Assembly (NCBI RefSeq): GCF_026891095.1
Contig: NZ_JAPTNL010000003.1
Location: 248,001 to 312,000, forward strand
Source: Roseovarius salincola
Lineage (GTDB): Bacteria > Pseudomonadota > Alphaproteobacteria > Rhodobacterales > Rhodobacteraceae
Length of the DNA stretch: 64,000 bases
Direction of reading: 5' to 3'
Shown here piece by piece: positions 53,990-63,700 of the stretch (position 1 is its first letter; every line of letters starts with the position of its first letter). Both the position numbers and the translations under genes were made by a program. The notes under the pieces were generated by a model, which made no database searches, was not told where the DNA came from, and was given only the letters and a program-made list of their open reading frames with translations.

Positions 53990-55015
53990 TCATCCCCCGA
54001 CGCCAAGCCGTTCGGCCACATCCTCGAACCCCGGATCAGCCGCGTAGATGCGCTCGAACTGCTGGCGCGCCCGGGCGCGCTGGCCGGTCTCATCGTACAG
54101 CACCGCCCGGTCGTAGCGGATCTGATGCAAGAGCCCATCGGGCCGGTCCTTGCGGCGGCGGTTGGCCAGGGTAAACACATCTATCGCGGCATCCGGCAGG
54201 CCCAGTGCGGAGAGCGCACGGCCGCGATAGAGCAGGATCGCAGTATCGACCGGGGTCTTGTTCTCCACATGCACCGTGGCGCGCACCACCCGGTCCATGA
54301 GGGAGCGATCGCCGGGCGTGTCGAGCGCCAGTTCCACGAAGGACAAAAGCACCACCGGATCGGTCGGGTCGAGCTCCATCAACCGCTCGACATGCGCCAT
54401 GGCGTCATCATGGCGGCCCTCGATCTGCGCGATTTCCAGCAGGGCCAGCCGTGTGCCCCGTTCGCGCGGGAGGATGTGGGCGAAGATATCCTCGGTGATC
54501 GGCAGGCTGGCTTGCGCAGCGATCTCGTATTTCTCGAACAGCACGCCCAGATCTGAGAGGCGATCCAGAGCATGGTCGAAATGGGCCTTGGCAGCTTCGA
54601 ACTCCTCACGGCGCAGGCGGATCAGCCCGGCCATCCAGGCCGCATCAGGCAAATCACGCGCCTCCTCCAGCGCGGTGAGTGCCGTGTCCAGATCCCCCTC
54701 GTTCAATGCGCGAATACCATCGACGAAGCGCTTCTCGTCCGCCGGGGTGAAAAGCCGCTGAAAGAACCCGAGGGTCAACCGGTCCTGCGCCGCCACCTCT
54801 GGTGCAGGGGCCGCGCCGCCGCGGCCCGCCCGCTTGCGATCATGAACGGTATAGAACAACCCCGTCCCGGTAAGCCCTGCCGTCGCCCGATTGCCGCGCG
54901 GGCTGATGGTGTATTTCGCGCCCTGCGGCCCAATAGACAGCGAAGCCATCGACTTCGACAGGTTAAGGGTCACGCCCGGGGCAAGGCGGATGCGGCGCCA
55001 GAAGCGGAAACTCAT
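53990..55015 (-). CDS. DUF4236 plus tetratricopeptide-repeat protein
   Basis: 341 residues. The N-terminus FRFWRRIRLAPGVTLNLSKS then GPQGAKYTISPRGNRATAGL and GTGLFYT is a DUF4236 domain, a short strand-rich module of unknown role. From about residue 90 onward helical pairs follow (DGIRALNEGDLDTALTALEE, RREEFEAAKAHFDHALDRLS, YDETGQRARARQQFERIYAA), a TPR superhelix for protein binding. No signal peptide. It may be the last gene of the transfer backbone before the defence locus. Confidence 0.75.
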   Translation of the reverse strand: MSFRFWRRIRLAPGVTLNLSKSMASLSIGPQGAKYTISPRGNRATAGLTGTGLFYTVHDRKRAGRGGAAPAPEVAAQDRLTLGFFQRLFTPADEKRFVDGIRALNEGDLDTALTALEEARDLPDAAWMAGLIRLRREEFEAAKAHFDHALDRLSDLGVLFEKYEIAAQASLPITEDIFAHILPRERGTRLALLEIAQIEGRHDDAMAHVERLMELDPTDPVVLLSFVELALDTPGDRSLMDRVVRATVHVENKTPVDTAILLYRGRALSALGLPDAAIDVFTLANRRRKDRPDGLLHQIRYDRAVLYDETGQRARARQQFERIYAADPGFEDVAERLGVGG

Positions 55016-55392
55016 GCGATCACCCGCATGACATTCGCCAAATCTTTTTCAATGTAGTCAGTAATCGCACCACCTCGAAGCTCAGTCGTCACATTGCCAC
55101 TCGTCACGAAGGCCCTCTACAACTTACAATGTTTCAGGAATGCCGCGGGTCGACCTAAACATAATTTAAGGGCCGATGACACCGACCTGCAGTAAAATTG
55201 GTTGCGGGAGGGCGCCTTGGACTTCGTTTGCTGTTTGCGGCCTATTGTTTACGTCCTACCCTCCCCGAGCCGCGTGGCTCTGCCGCTGGCTGAATAGCCA
55301 GGCCCAAGTCGCTTCGTCGGCGTAAACGACCTTCCAGATCGTATAGCCAGCGCCTTCCATTGGGAAGAAGGCCGCGTACGAACCGCGAAAAA
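55016..55392. other. intergenic stretch with a coding-like remnant
   Basis: 377 bases without a whole gene. On the minus strand 55256-55390 reads RGSYAAFFPMEGAGYTIWKV then VYADEATWAWLFSQRQ, reminiscent of the C-terminal end of alpha/beta hydrolases, but there is no gene head and it directly follows the stop of the 55393 gene. It may be a leftover from an earlier occupant of the site. The left part holds nothing recognisable. Confidence 0.35.
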
Positions 55393-57090
55393 CTAAGGTT
55401 CGGTTTCTGGATTGAGAATGACTGCCAGATTGCCGAGGGGAAGGGCGTAAGACTCCCCGGGATACGTCTGCGAAATTTCTTCGGCTTCAGTTCTCAGTAG
55501 TGACGCGATATCGGCGATCGTGGCGCGCGGATTCTCGTAGCGGACCCGCATCAAATGATTCCAGTCGGCCCATACGGCACGATCGTCGCGAGACGAGAAC
55601 CCGCTAAAAAAGGCATTGTAGCGGGCGACAACGAATAGATAGACTTTGGTATCGGCACTGATCGAGAAGCCTGCCCTTCGACCAAACTCCGCCAGCCCGT
55701 TGCGATCCAGCCAACTGAGCACGCGCTCCACCCAGTCATTACCCTGCGAGACAAGGTTCTTCCCCGCACTCCGTCGGGCGCGATTGTCCATGCCGACAGG
55801 ATGTTGCCACTTGAGCTGAAAGATCGCCAGCTGGTCGTGTTCCCTGTCGTAGGCGATATAGTCGATGTCGGTAACGGTCTTCCCGCCCTCGCGGAGTTTG
55901 AGGTTCCGGTCATTGATCTGCCATCTGTTTCCCGCGAACAGCTGGTTCAGGTCCGCTAGCCATCGCTGCTCCCTGTTGTTCGCGGCCCGGAACCAGTCTT
56001 TTTGGAAGCGGGCCTGCAAGTCCTTCAGCAGGAACAGGAAAGGATTGATTTCAAGCCCGTACACCGGAAGAATGTAATGGTGGACAGATGAACGGATGAT
56101 CGGTGCCCACGTCATATCACCCGACACTGTGTGAACGTCGCGATTGTCGGGACCGATCACGAGGGGACGAAGCAATTTTTCGATCTGCGTGGTTTCGGCG
56201 TCCAGGTGTGCGGCAAGTCCGTCTATAAGATCGGTACACGGCGAGAACGTCGTCAGTAAATTCCGGAGCTGCAGGTCCGGACGTCGCCTTTTGAGAATCG
56301 ACGCATAGCACAGGTGTTTTTGCGCGCGCCCCGCGAGTGCAGCAAGGACGCCGAGATAGTCGCCGAACGGTTCACCGCCGATTTCGTCGTCGGTACCGAG
56401 TAAGTCCTGGCTCCACATGCGTCGGAGATACAGTCCACCGATATCCAGAAAGTGATTGTCGATCTCGTCGGTCGTCGTGTAGCCGATCCCCCAGCCACCG
56501 AAACAGCCGACCGAGCGTTCGAGTTGGCTCTCCAACGCAGCATGGCGCTGCTGGAGTTCTCGTTCTAACGGTTCGTCATGCTCTACCGTCAGATCGCTGA
56601 TCCAGGCCCGGTGCGTGCGGGCAACCACTTCGCCGAACATGGAGAGGTCTTCGGACTTCAGTACGAGGATTTTTTCCGTCCCGGACGGTAGCGCCTCGCG
56701 AATATGGTCGATACGAGCACCAAGCAAGCCCTCCCGCAGCCATCCTTCAAGGGTTTCGGCGCGCTGGAGGATTCCGGCCTGAAGCAGGAATTCATCGGCT
56801 TGGGCCCGCGGTTGTCCGGAGCCGTCGAACAGGCGGAATGGCCCGTCGGGAAGCTCTTCGGAAATCATCAGGGAAAGAGCCTTGTTCACGCCCCATGAAG
56901 AAAGAGTGTATTGCGGTTTGGGCGTGCGTTCCGGCGTGCCCTCTTCGAAAAACAATTCTTCGCAGAACAGATTATCCAACGTACGGACCATTTGGAACAG
57001 AAGCGGCTCGGCGGGTTGACGCCAGTGTTCGAGATAGCGTCGTTGGCCCTCAATCTTCTCCCCAAGTAGCGACAGCGCTTCATCACTCAT
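55393..57090 (-). CDS. putative PD-(D/E)XK-like nuclease subunit of the defence locus, unknown family
   Basis: 565 residues, soluble. The N-terminal 350 residues are helical and unrecognised (GQRRYLEHWRQPAEPLLFQM, RSVGCFGGWGIGYTTTDEID). At about 415-445 GGKTVTDIDYIAYDREHDQL then AIFQLKWQHP is similar to the D...(E/Q)xK core of restriction-like nucleases: Asp in TDID, then a Q-L-K in place of ExK. The start overlaps the 57083 gene by eight bases. It is the last gene of the drm operon. The nuclease call is inference from a short motif. Confidence 0.55.
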   Translation of the reverse strand: MSDEALSLLGEKIEGQRRYLEHWRQPAEPLLFQMVRTLDNLFCEELFFEEGTPERTPKPQYTLSSWGVNKALSLMISEELPDGPFRLFDGSGQPRAQADEFLLQAGILQRAETLEGWLREGLLGARIDHIREALPSGTEKILVLKSEDLSMFGEVVARTHRAWISDLTVEHDEPLERELQQRHAALESQLERSVGCFGGWGIGYTTTDEIDNHFLDIGGLYLRRMWSQDLLGTDDEIGGEPFGDYLGVLAALAGRAQKHLCYASILKRRRPDLQLRNLLTTFSPCTDLIDGLAAHLDAETTQIEKLLRPLVIGPDNRDVHTVSGDMTWAPIIRSSVHHYILPVYGLEINPFLFLLKDLQARFQKDWFRAANNREQRWLADLNQLFAGNRWQINDRNLKLREGGKTVTDIDYIAYDREHDQLAIFQLKWQHPVGMDNRARRSAGKNLVSQGNDWVERVLSWLDRNGLAEFGRRAGFSISADTKVYLFVVARYNAFFSGFSSRDDRAVWADWNHLMRVRYENPRATIADIASLLRTEAEEISQTYPGESYALPLGNLAVILNPETEP

Positions 57091-57640
57091 CGATAAGCGG
57101 TGTCCAGTCAAATACCATCTCAATTTCCCGCCGATAGGCTGTTGCGATCTGCACCGGTGCCTTGCGAACATATTCCTCGGCGCGCCTCTGTGGCTCGCCC
57201 GTCAATGCTTGGAGATACTGTATGACCTGCCCGGCGTTCGGCGTGATGTAGTTTGGCCCGAATTTGGGTTTCAAAGCTGTCCAGACGACGCCGCGATGCC
57301 CGTATCCTTCCGCCCACTTGCCGATTATATCCGCGTCACGATGGTCGCTCACCGCGCTCGGAGACCAGAAACCGATCGAGCGATGGGCGAACTTGTCCGG
57401 CACCCCCTCCCTTATGGCGAGCCGCTCCTTGGCGTCGTCGACCGACGGAACGTCGAGTTCCGCCCAATACACAGGAACCGGAGCGGCCCCTGGCGTAAGC
57501 ACGAGTGTAATCCGGCCATCGCTCGATTGCCGCGCGAATTCCACAGGCAGCGAAGGGCCGTCCGTTCTCCAATCCGAATTTACCGGCAATGCGCCTGGGT
57601 CCCAGATCAATGAGCCCCAACCGAGACAAACGATAGTCAC
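57083..57640 (-). CDS. protein with gamma-glutamylcyclotransferase-like start, in the defence operon
   Basis: 185 residues, start GTG at 57640 overlapping the vsr stop (GTGA). It begins VTIVCLGWGSLIWDPGALPV, close to the (Y/F)GSLIW substrate loop of ChaC/GGCT-fold proteins, then LPVEFARQSSDGRITLVLTP. The later part (AEGYGHRGVVWTALKPKFGP, EEYVRKAPVQIATAYRREIE) is helical and not recognised. The reaction is unknown; a nucleotide- or peptide-directed enzyme is possible. No upstream start is needed, since upstream codons lie inside vsr. Confidence 0.55.
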   Translation of the reverse strand: MTIVCLGWGSLIWDPGALPVNSDWRTDGPSLPVEFARQSSDGRITLVLTPGAAPVPVYWAELDVPSVDDAKERLAIREGVPDKFAHRSIGFWSPSAVSDHRDADIIGKWAEGYGHRGVVWTALKPKFGPNYITPNAGQVIQYLQALTGEPQRRAEEYVRKAPVQIATAYRREIEMVFDWTPLIDE

Positions 57641-58122
57641 GAGCTCCCCACTTTCTTCGAAATCAATCCCGACAAATGCCCTTCGATCACGCCGGTTTCT
57701 TTTCCGGAGTGTAGCCAACGAATGACAGACGCCACGACTTCTTCGAGCGGCCATGCTGTCTTGCCTTTGAGCGCGCATTCCCAGACGGTCATAACGCGCC
57801 AATGGCGTTCTCTCAGAGCGGTATCGTTGCGGGCGTCACGTGCACGATTGGCTGCGAACTTGTCCCGCCAGAAGTCCTCGCGCGTCTTCGGAACGGTAGA
57901 GCGATAGCAGCCGTGGCTGTGCCAGTAGCATCCATGAACGAAAATCACCGCTCCGAATCTGGGAAGGACGAGGTCGGGACGTCCCGGCAGCTCTCTCCCA
58001 TGAAGGCGATAGCGAATTCCGGCCCGGTGCAGGCCGCGGCGCAGGGTCAGTTCGGCACCGGTGTTCTTCTGGCCAACGCTAGCCATGATGCGTGAACGGG
58101 TTTCGGAACCGACGCGATCCAT
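57637..58122 (-). CDS. vsr: Vsr-like mismatch endonuclease
   Basis: 161 residues. RIMASVGQKNTGAELTLRRG, GRPDLVLPRFGAVIFVHGCY and WHSHGCYRSTVPKTREDFWR match very-short-patch repair endonucleases. Asp50 (GRPD), His63 (FVHG) and His68 (YWHSH) stand where E. coli Vsr has its catalytic Asp51, His64 and His69; further zinc-type Cys/His are also present. Vsr normally mends T:G mismatches made by C5-cytosine methylation, so a cytosine methylase may lie upstream of drmA. It ends in a GTGA overlap and begins one base after drmC. Confidence 0.9.
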   Translation of the reverse strand: MDRVGSETRSRIMASVGQKNTGAELTLRRGLHRAGIRYRLHGRELPGRPDLVLPRFGAVIFVHGCYWHSHGCYRSTVPKTREDFWRDKFAANRARDARNDTALRERHWRVMTVWECALKGKTAWPLEEVVASVIRWLHSGKETGVIEGHLSGLISKKVGSS

Positions 58123-58123
58123 G

Positions 58124-58885
58124 TCACACCCTTTCGATGACGCCGGTTACCGCCAGTGCGTCGAGGTGAAGGTGCAGATTTTGCGGAACGGTGCCCCCGG
58201 ACACGAGAATCCCGGCCTCCATGTTTTTTTCCATGGCATGGCCAGTGAGATTGGCACTCGAAATGAAGCAGCGTCGTTCGTCCGCAACCGCGACCTTGGC
58301 ATGGACTTTTCCACCAACAAATGCGTCTGGGCGCTCTCGCCATGAATACACAAGAACATCGGGGAGTGCCTTCTTCATTGCGGCGATTCCATCGATCGAA
58401 ACACCCCCACCGTGATCTTCGCTGGCTTCGAGAAGAATGGAGACGGCTACGCCACGGGCAAGGGCAGCGTCTATAGCCTCAATGATCGTGCTCAGTTTGT
58501 ATGCGACAAAACTTGTCATGAAGAGCTTAGTCTCCGCGGCACGAATGACTTCCAGTAGCGCCTGTTCTGTCTTCCGCGTCGCGATCATTTCGCTCGACGG
58601 TCCGGTCCATACGAGTTCGACGGTCTCCTCGGCTTTCGCCTCGCGGTAAGCGTACGCCGCCCCGGCGAGCATCCCCGCCAGCTCTGGAGCCGGGACATCC
58701 GTACCGTTCCAGGCATCGATCAGCGCACCAGCACGACGTTTGCCGGCGGGCGTCACGGCCCACGCATCGAGCTTGCGCCGATCGAAGGGCTTCGGTTCGC
58801 TTTTGATCAGTTCGGCAAGATGCGTCACCCTTTTGGGCGGCGTATTGGAAACGATGGCAGTGATGGCGTTCAAAAGCTCGTTCAT
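58124..58885 (-). CDS. drmC: DrmC-like phospholipase-D-fold protein
   Basis: 253 residues. N-terminal helical part (TPPKRVTHLAELIKSEPKPF), then a PLD fold: TRKTEQALLEVIRAAETKLF, SFVAYKLSTIIEAIDAALAR and the HKD-type motif VHAKVAVADERRCFISSANL with TGHAMEKNMEAGIL. DrmC is a non-essential PLD component of DISARM. Start ATG at 58885 with GAGGAGC upstream; drmB ends eight bases before. Confidence 0.85.
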   Translation of the reverse strand: MNELLNAITAIVSNTPPKRVTHLAELIKSEPKPFDRRKLDAWAVTPAGKRRAGALIDAWNGTDVPAPELAGMLAGAAYAYREAKAEETVELVWTGPSSEMIATRKTEQALLEVIRAAETKLFMTSFVAYKLSTIIEAIDAALARGVAVSILLEASEDHGGGVSIDGIAAMKKALPDVLVYSWRERPDAFVGGKVHAKVAVADERRCFISSANLTGHAMEKNMEAGILVSGGTVPQNLHLHLDALAVTGVIERV

Positions 58886-58893
58886 GCCGCTCC

Positions 58894-60741
58894 TCAATCG
58901 AAGAAGGCGGCACCGGTTTCGTCCAGGGTCGGGACGACCAGAGCGCGGTCGATATAACGGTTACCGAACTCGCAAGAGGTCTCGGCGACAAACGAGCAGG
59001 CATGGCAAGCGGCGGCGTGTAAAGACCGGTCTTTCTCCGGCCTGTGCTCTGCACAGAGCGGATCGGACGAACAGACCTGGGACCGTGCGAGAGCCTGCCG
59101 TAGGAGACGCCCCAGATTTTCCGGACGACCGAGATTTACCAGCCCGCCGAGCGTGCCGTCGGAATCGGCTGCAGCCGTGTAAATCAAGATGCCCGCCTGA
59201 TCTTCGTTGCCGGACGTATCGGCGTAGATTCGTTCTCGGATGCTCGCGGCGTTATATCCGCATTCCAAGGCGAGCTCGCGGATCAACAGATGGGCGACGG
59301 TATGGAGCATGGCGTAGCGAATGCCAGGATAGTGCTCATCCGGATCGAGCCGCCGCGCAGCGCGCCATCCGCAATGTCCGCCGGTCAGGTGCCGGTCGCG
59401 GGTGACCACGGCTTCGCGCTTCTCCCAGTCTTCTATGGTCGACAAATCGAAACAGATGAAAATCCCTTCTCCATGCACTTCCGACGCCGGCACCCATTCA
59501 GGTGCACCTTTGCACAGGGCGGCGCGCGCCGGCCTTTCGTCCGGTGCTCCACCTTCTTCCGGCGCTTCGACACGAGTGAAGCCGAGAAGAGCGTTCACTT
59601 CACGCAGGCGTTCGAGAAGCAGCACTGAAGAGATGCATTTCTCGAACCCAGTCGGTGGTGCGGCGGGTTTACTCAAAAAATGCGGCCAATCGGTCGGCGG
59701 ATGCGGGTTCGTAAGAACCTTCCATTCCGGTCCCTTGATATCCGCCGCATCGACAGCGGACTCTCCCTCGCCGGACCTTCTCGCTTCTATAGCGCCCCAA
59801 ACTTCGTCGAGTGTGAAGTCGTCGAGGCCGGGCATCGCCTCCCTCTTCTTCAAGGCCTTGAGAACACCCTTGAGTTCCGCCTTGTCCTCCACGTCTTCGA
59901 AGTCGTCCCATAGCGAGTCGACAATGTCGCGCGCCGAACCGACGTCGACCGGAATTGCGAGCGCCGAGAGAGTGATCGGAAACCAGCTGTTTGTCGCCCC
60001 GAGCAGTACAGCGCGCGCCTGCTCCTGGCAGCGCTCGCCGTATTCGTCGAGATGGGGATGACGACCGCGACACGCCGGAAGATTGTCTTTGCCGGCCTTG
60101 CCGAACGCATGGGCCATGCTGCGGGATGCTCCGCAAGTATCGCACTTGACCCAGAGGTTTTCGGTCTGGAGTGATGCCCCGCTTTCGAAGAAGCGCAGAG
60201 TCCCTTTGCAGGCCGACGGTCCGCTATGTACAAAGTAATGCCACGGAAAGTCATCGAGATGCCCGTCGCGACATGCCAGCAAGAAACGTGCGGGAACGGC
60301 ATCGGCGTCCTTTGCCTTCTGGTCGCCCTTCGAGCCGGTACAATCCTTGTGCACGAAACGTGTGCGTTCGGGTTTGAAGTGCTCTTTGCATTCGAACAAC
60401 CCGAGATCGTACTCGGACAGGAGTCCGCATTTGACGCAGCGTAGCCAGCGGGGAAACGGGCGGACAGGAACGCCGATGAGCGATTCCGCCGAATACCGTT
60501 CGACATTCTCTTCCGGCGTGAAGGGTGGTACACGAAGCGACTCCACCTGAGGGCCGAGTACGCGCTTGACGGCTGCGAGCAGCCTTTGTTCGTCGATCGG
60601 TTGGCAACGGCTCTTTTCCCAACGGTCCGTTCCGAGCGTCACGACCGAGAGGTTCGGGAGATCAATGAGCGCTCCGGGACCGTAAGTCCACAGAAGCTGC
60701 GAAGGCCGGACCTGGCCGACCGGTGTGCGATCATCGCTCAT
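58894..60741 (-). CDS. drmB: DrmB-like DUF1998 protein
   Basis: 615 residues. RPSQLLWTYGPGALIDLPNL is the usual DrmB start. Zinc-type cysteines appear at WLRCVKCGLLSEYDLGLFEC and WVKCDTCGAS. The DUF1998 core is RYAMLHTVAHLLIRELALEC then GYNAASIRERIYAD and AGILIYTAAADSDGTLGGL. Late cysteines (CSSDPLCAEH, HACSFVAETSCEFGN) complete the zinc set. DrmB forms with DrmA the DNA-translocating core of DISARM. It overlaps drmA by four bases. Confidence 0.9.
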   Translation of the reverse strand: MSDDRTPVGQVRPSQLLWTYGPGALIDLPNLSVVTLGTDRWEKSRCQPIDEQRLLAAVKRVLGPQVESLRVPPFTPEENVERYSAESLIGVPVRPFPRWLRCVKCGLLSEYDLGLFECKEHFKPERTRFVHKDCTGSKGDQKAKDADAVPARFLLACRDGHLDDFPWHYFVHSGPSACKGTLRFFESGASLQTENLWVKCDTCGASRSMAHAFGKAGKDNLPACRGRHPHLDEYGERCQEQARAVLLGATNSWFPITLSALAIPVDVGSARDIVDSLWDDFEDVEDKAELKGVLKALKKREAMPGLDDFTLDEVWGAIEARRSGEGESAVDAADIKGPEWKVLTNPHPPTDWPHFLSKPAAPPTGFEKCISSVLLLERLREVNALLGFTRVEAPEEGGAPDERPARAALCKGAPEWVPASEVHGEGIFICFDLSTIEDWEKREAVVTRDRHLTGGHCGWRAARRLDPDEHYPGIRYAMLHTVAHLLIRELALECGYNAASIRERIYADTSGNEDQAGILIYTAAADSDGTLGGLVNLGRPENLGRLLRQALARSQVCSSDPLCAEHRPEKDRSLHAAACHACSFVAETSCEFGNRYIDRALVVPTLDETGAAFFD

Positions 60742-63700
60742 GAGCCCTCCTCCCCGTCATCGTCGTTTCCGGCAGCCGGTGGCATCCAGTCAGGACCGGC
60801 TCCGCCGCGTAGCTTGTTCATCACGAGCCGCACGCCGGGCTCGACCTCACGCATGGACATCGGAACCGTAAAATCGTCCCAGGCTTTGATGCCGGGCGTT
60901 TTCAGGAGCGCTACCATGGTGTCCTTACCGGACCCCTTTTTTTCATAGGCGAGTGTACGTCCGCCCTTTTTCGCTTCGCTGCACCATTCATCAATCCGCG
61001 ACTTGATTTCGGTGTTCGCGAGACTCTTGATTTTGCTTTCCTGCGTCACGTTCCATGCCCGTTCTACGAGAACGCTTGCGGCATGGCAGATCGCGTCATT
61101 GTCGGTTCGATCAAGCGCACCGGCTCCCGTATTCGAGTTGAACTCTTCATTCGCCAGACGGGCGACACTGACCAGTGCGCCTGTCAGTCCGCGATCCATC
61201 GCCCGTGGCGAAAATGGCGTTACGGATTGAGCTTCCACATGTTTGTAGAAGGTGGAGTGATAATGCTCGAAGGTTTCATAGTGTGACAGATCGCGGGGGC
61301 GCGCCCATGTCAGGACCGTGCAAACGAGACCGGGTGAAGCGCGTCCGACGCGGCTCGTGGCCTGGATGTACTCGGCGGTGCCCTTCGGTTGACCATTAAC
61401 CACCATCAGCCCGAGACGATTCACATCGACACCGACGGACAACATGTTCGTCGCGAGCACGACATCGACAGACCGATCGTCGCTTTCCTCCCATTCGGTA
61501 ACGTATTTTCCGGCAGCTGGATCGAAGCGTGCTTTGAACTTCACTTCCAGTTGGTCGAGCCGCTTCGGGATGTCGCGGCTCGAAACCCTCGAAGTGAGTT
61601 CGCCGATGTTGCTCACGCTACGTTGTGCAAGACCGGGCCGGTCGACCATACTCATCTGGACCCTGTAGGATCGTGTCTGCACATCGTCCTCGGCAAGACG
61701 CTTCATGCCGCCGAGTTCCCTTAGAGAATTGAAGTATCCGACGGTTGTCATGTACGGGTCGGCGGCTTGCCCGAACCGGTCGAATAGTTCCTGTGAAGCG
61801 GTCAAGAACGCCGTGTAAACACGGATCAGCATGGCTGGACGCGAGCTTCCGGGAGAGCATATTCCGAGATAGCGACGGCCGGGTATCTGGTCGATCGGTC
61901 GCTGTATCGAGAAAAAATTATCGCTGATGTCGAGACCGTGCGGCGGGAATACCGCGACCCTGCGCATGAAGACGTTGTTGACCTGTTCGGGCGCCTTCCG
62001 GACGGTTGCCGTAGAAGCGACGATCTTGGGCCGAACGACGTGACCGCCCGATTTCCAGCCGGATAGCTCGTCTATGGCGGTTTCGTAGAGGCCGACCATC
62101 GTTCCGAGCGGGCCACTGATGAGATGGAATTCATCCTGAATGATCAAATCGGGTGGCCGGAGCGGTGAGATCGTCTGCACGCTCGTCGTTGGAAGTCCCT
62201 TATATGCTCTGTGATTGCCGTTGCAATCCGCCTCCGGCCATAGGAGTCCGTGACGGGGACAGGCTGACGTCGCACGACCGAACAGTGTTCGCGCCTCGCC
62301 ACGCCAGGCCATCAATGCGAACTTGTCGACGGTCGCGATCATCATCGATGGCGGACGGTGATAGATTTCTTCGTCTACCACAACCACCGGAAGGCCGGGA
62401 TGGACTTCCTGACTGGATTGTCCTTTCGAAAAGGCGCAGCGGCCCTTTTTGTCGCCGCAGTAGAGGATTGTCCTCTTACGGGCTTTGTCGACCTCAATAT
62501 CACGTTTGTCGAAGATTTCGGTCCCACACCAGGGGCAGCTCGTCAGCTGTGCGGGAGAGCTATTGCCTTCATCGTATTTGTCCGGATCGCGGATGTCCTG
62601 AATGGCGCGGTGGCTGTCCTCGGTCGTACCCGGCGTCACCTTGTTTCCGACCCACAAGCCGATCGTAAAGGGCGAACGTCCGAGACGCGCATCGCCATTC
62701 GCGATTGCGTCACGACGGATGACTTCCATTGCGCAGATCAGCGTCGATGCCCGCTGGAATTGCTGCAAGGTCAATAGGCGCAGAGTGTAGCGCATAATGA
62801 CACCGAGCCCCCGCGTGCCGTCATACCCGTCGATCTTTCTATGCAGACGTCGGATCGCCATCGCGAAAGCGGCGACACCGAGATAGGCTTCGGTCTTTCC
62901 GCCTCCGGTCGGAAACCAGAGCAAATCCGCAAGCGCTTGATGCGGCTCCGTCCGGTCACGGTGCAGCGGATCGGCGAGAGACGGCAGCGATAGCAAAACG
63001 AACGCGAGCTGGAAGGGGCGCCACGAACGGTTCTTCCGGACTTCGAACTCCGAGAGCGGCTTGTTCTCACCGCGCCGTCGGGACAACGCGAACATGCTGT
63101 GTATACGTTGACGAGCCATGGCACGGTTGGCGAACCGGAAGGCTTCCAGAGGTCTTTCGTCACCAGTGTCCGCCAATACGGCGATGCCTTCCTCCAGCCT
63201 TTGCTTGATGTCTTTACAGCGGTCGAGCGCCTGAACGGCCTGCGCATCGTGATTGGTGATTTCTTCACCGATGCGGGCTCTCTGTTCGTCGATCCATGCC
63301 CCGTAGTCGTCCGCGAGTTTCTGTAGTGCGGCCGTCAAATCGGCCCGCTCCATGTCCGCGAGGACTTCCATGTCGAGATGGCCGTCGGCGATCATTTCCT
63401 GCATCGCGAAACGGTCTTCAGGCCTGAGGCCCGGCGTTTCGGTCACGGGGACTTCGTATTGCGGCATGACCTCAGTGCGGACGAGCGTGGCCCGCTCGGG
63501 ATCGCCCGCGCGTGTGTCGGCATGAACCGCTACGCCGTGTCCGACGGCAAACTCGACCTGGCGCCGATAGACCATCTCCAGTGCGTCACGCTCCGGATCG
63601 TCGCCGTCAGTCGGCACTGCCAAACGACGCCGGAATATCGCGGAGTCCTGCGCAGTCCCATGTGCGGTCGCGATCACCTCGGGTTGGAATAGCCAAGCGC

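Noticed and set aside
57802-58095. Plus-strand frame opposite vsr
   Set aside because: Shadow of vsr, whose catalytic motifs and operon overlaps are clear.
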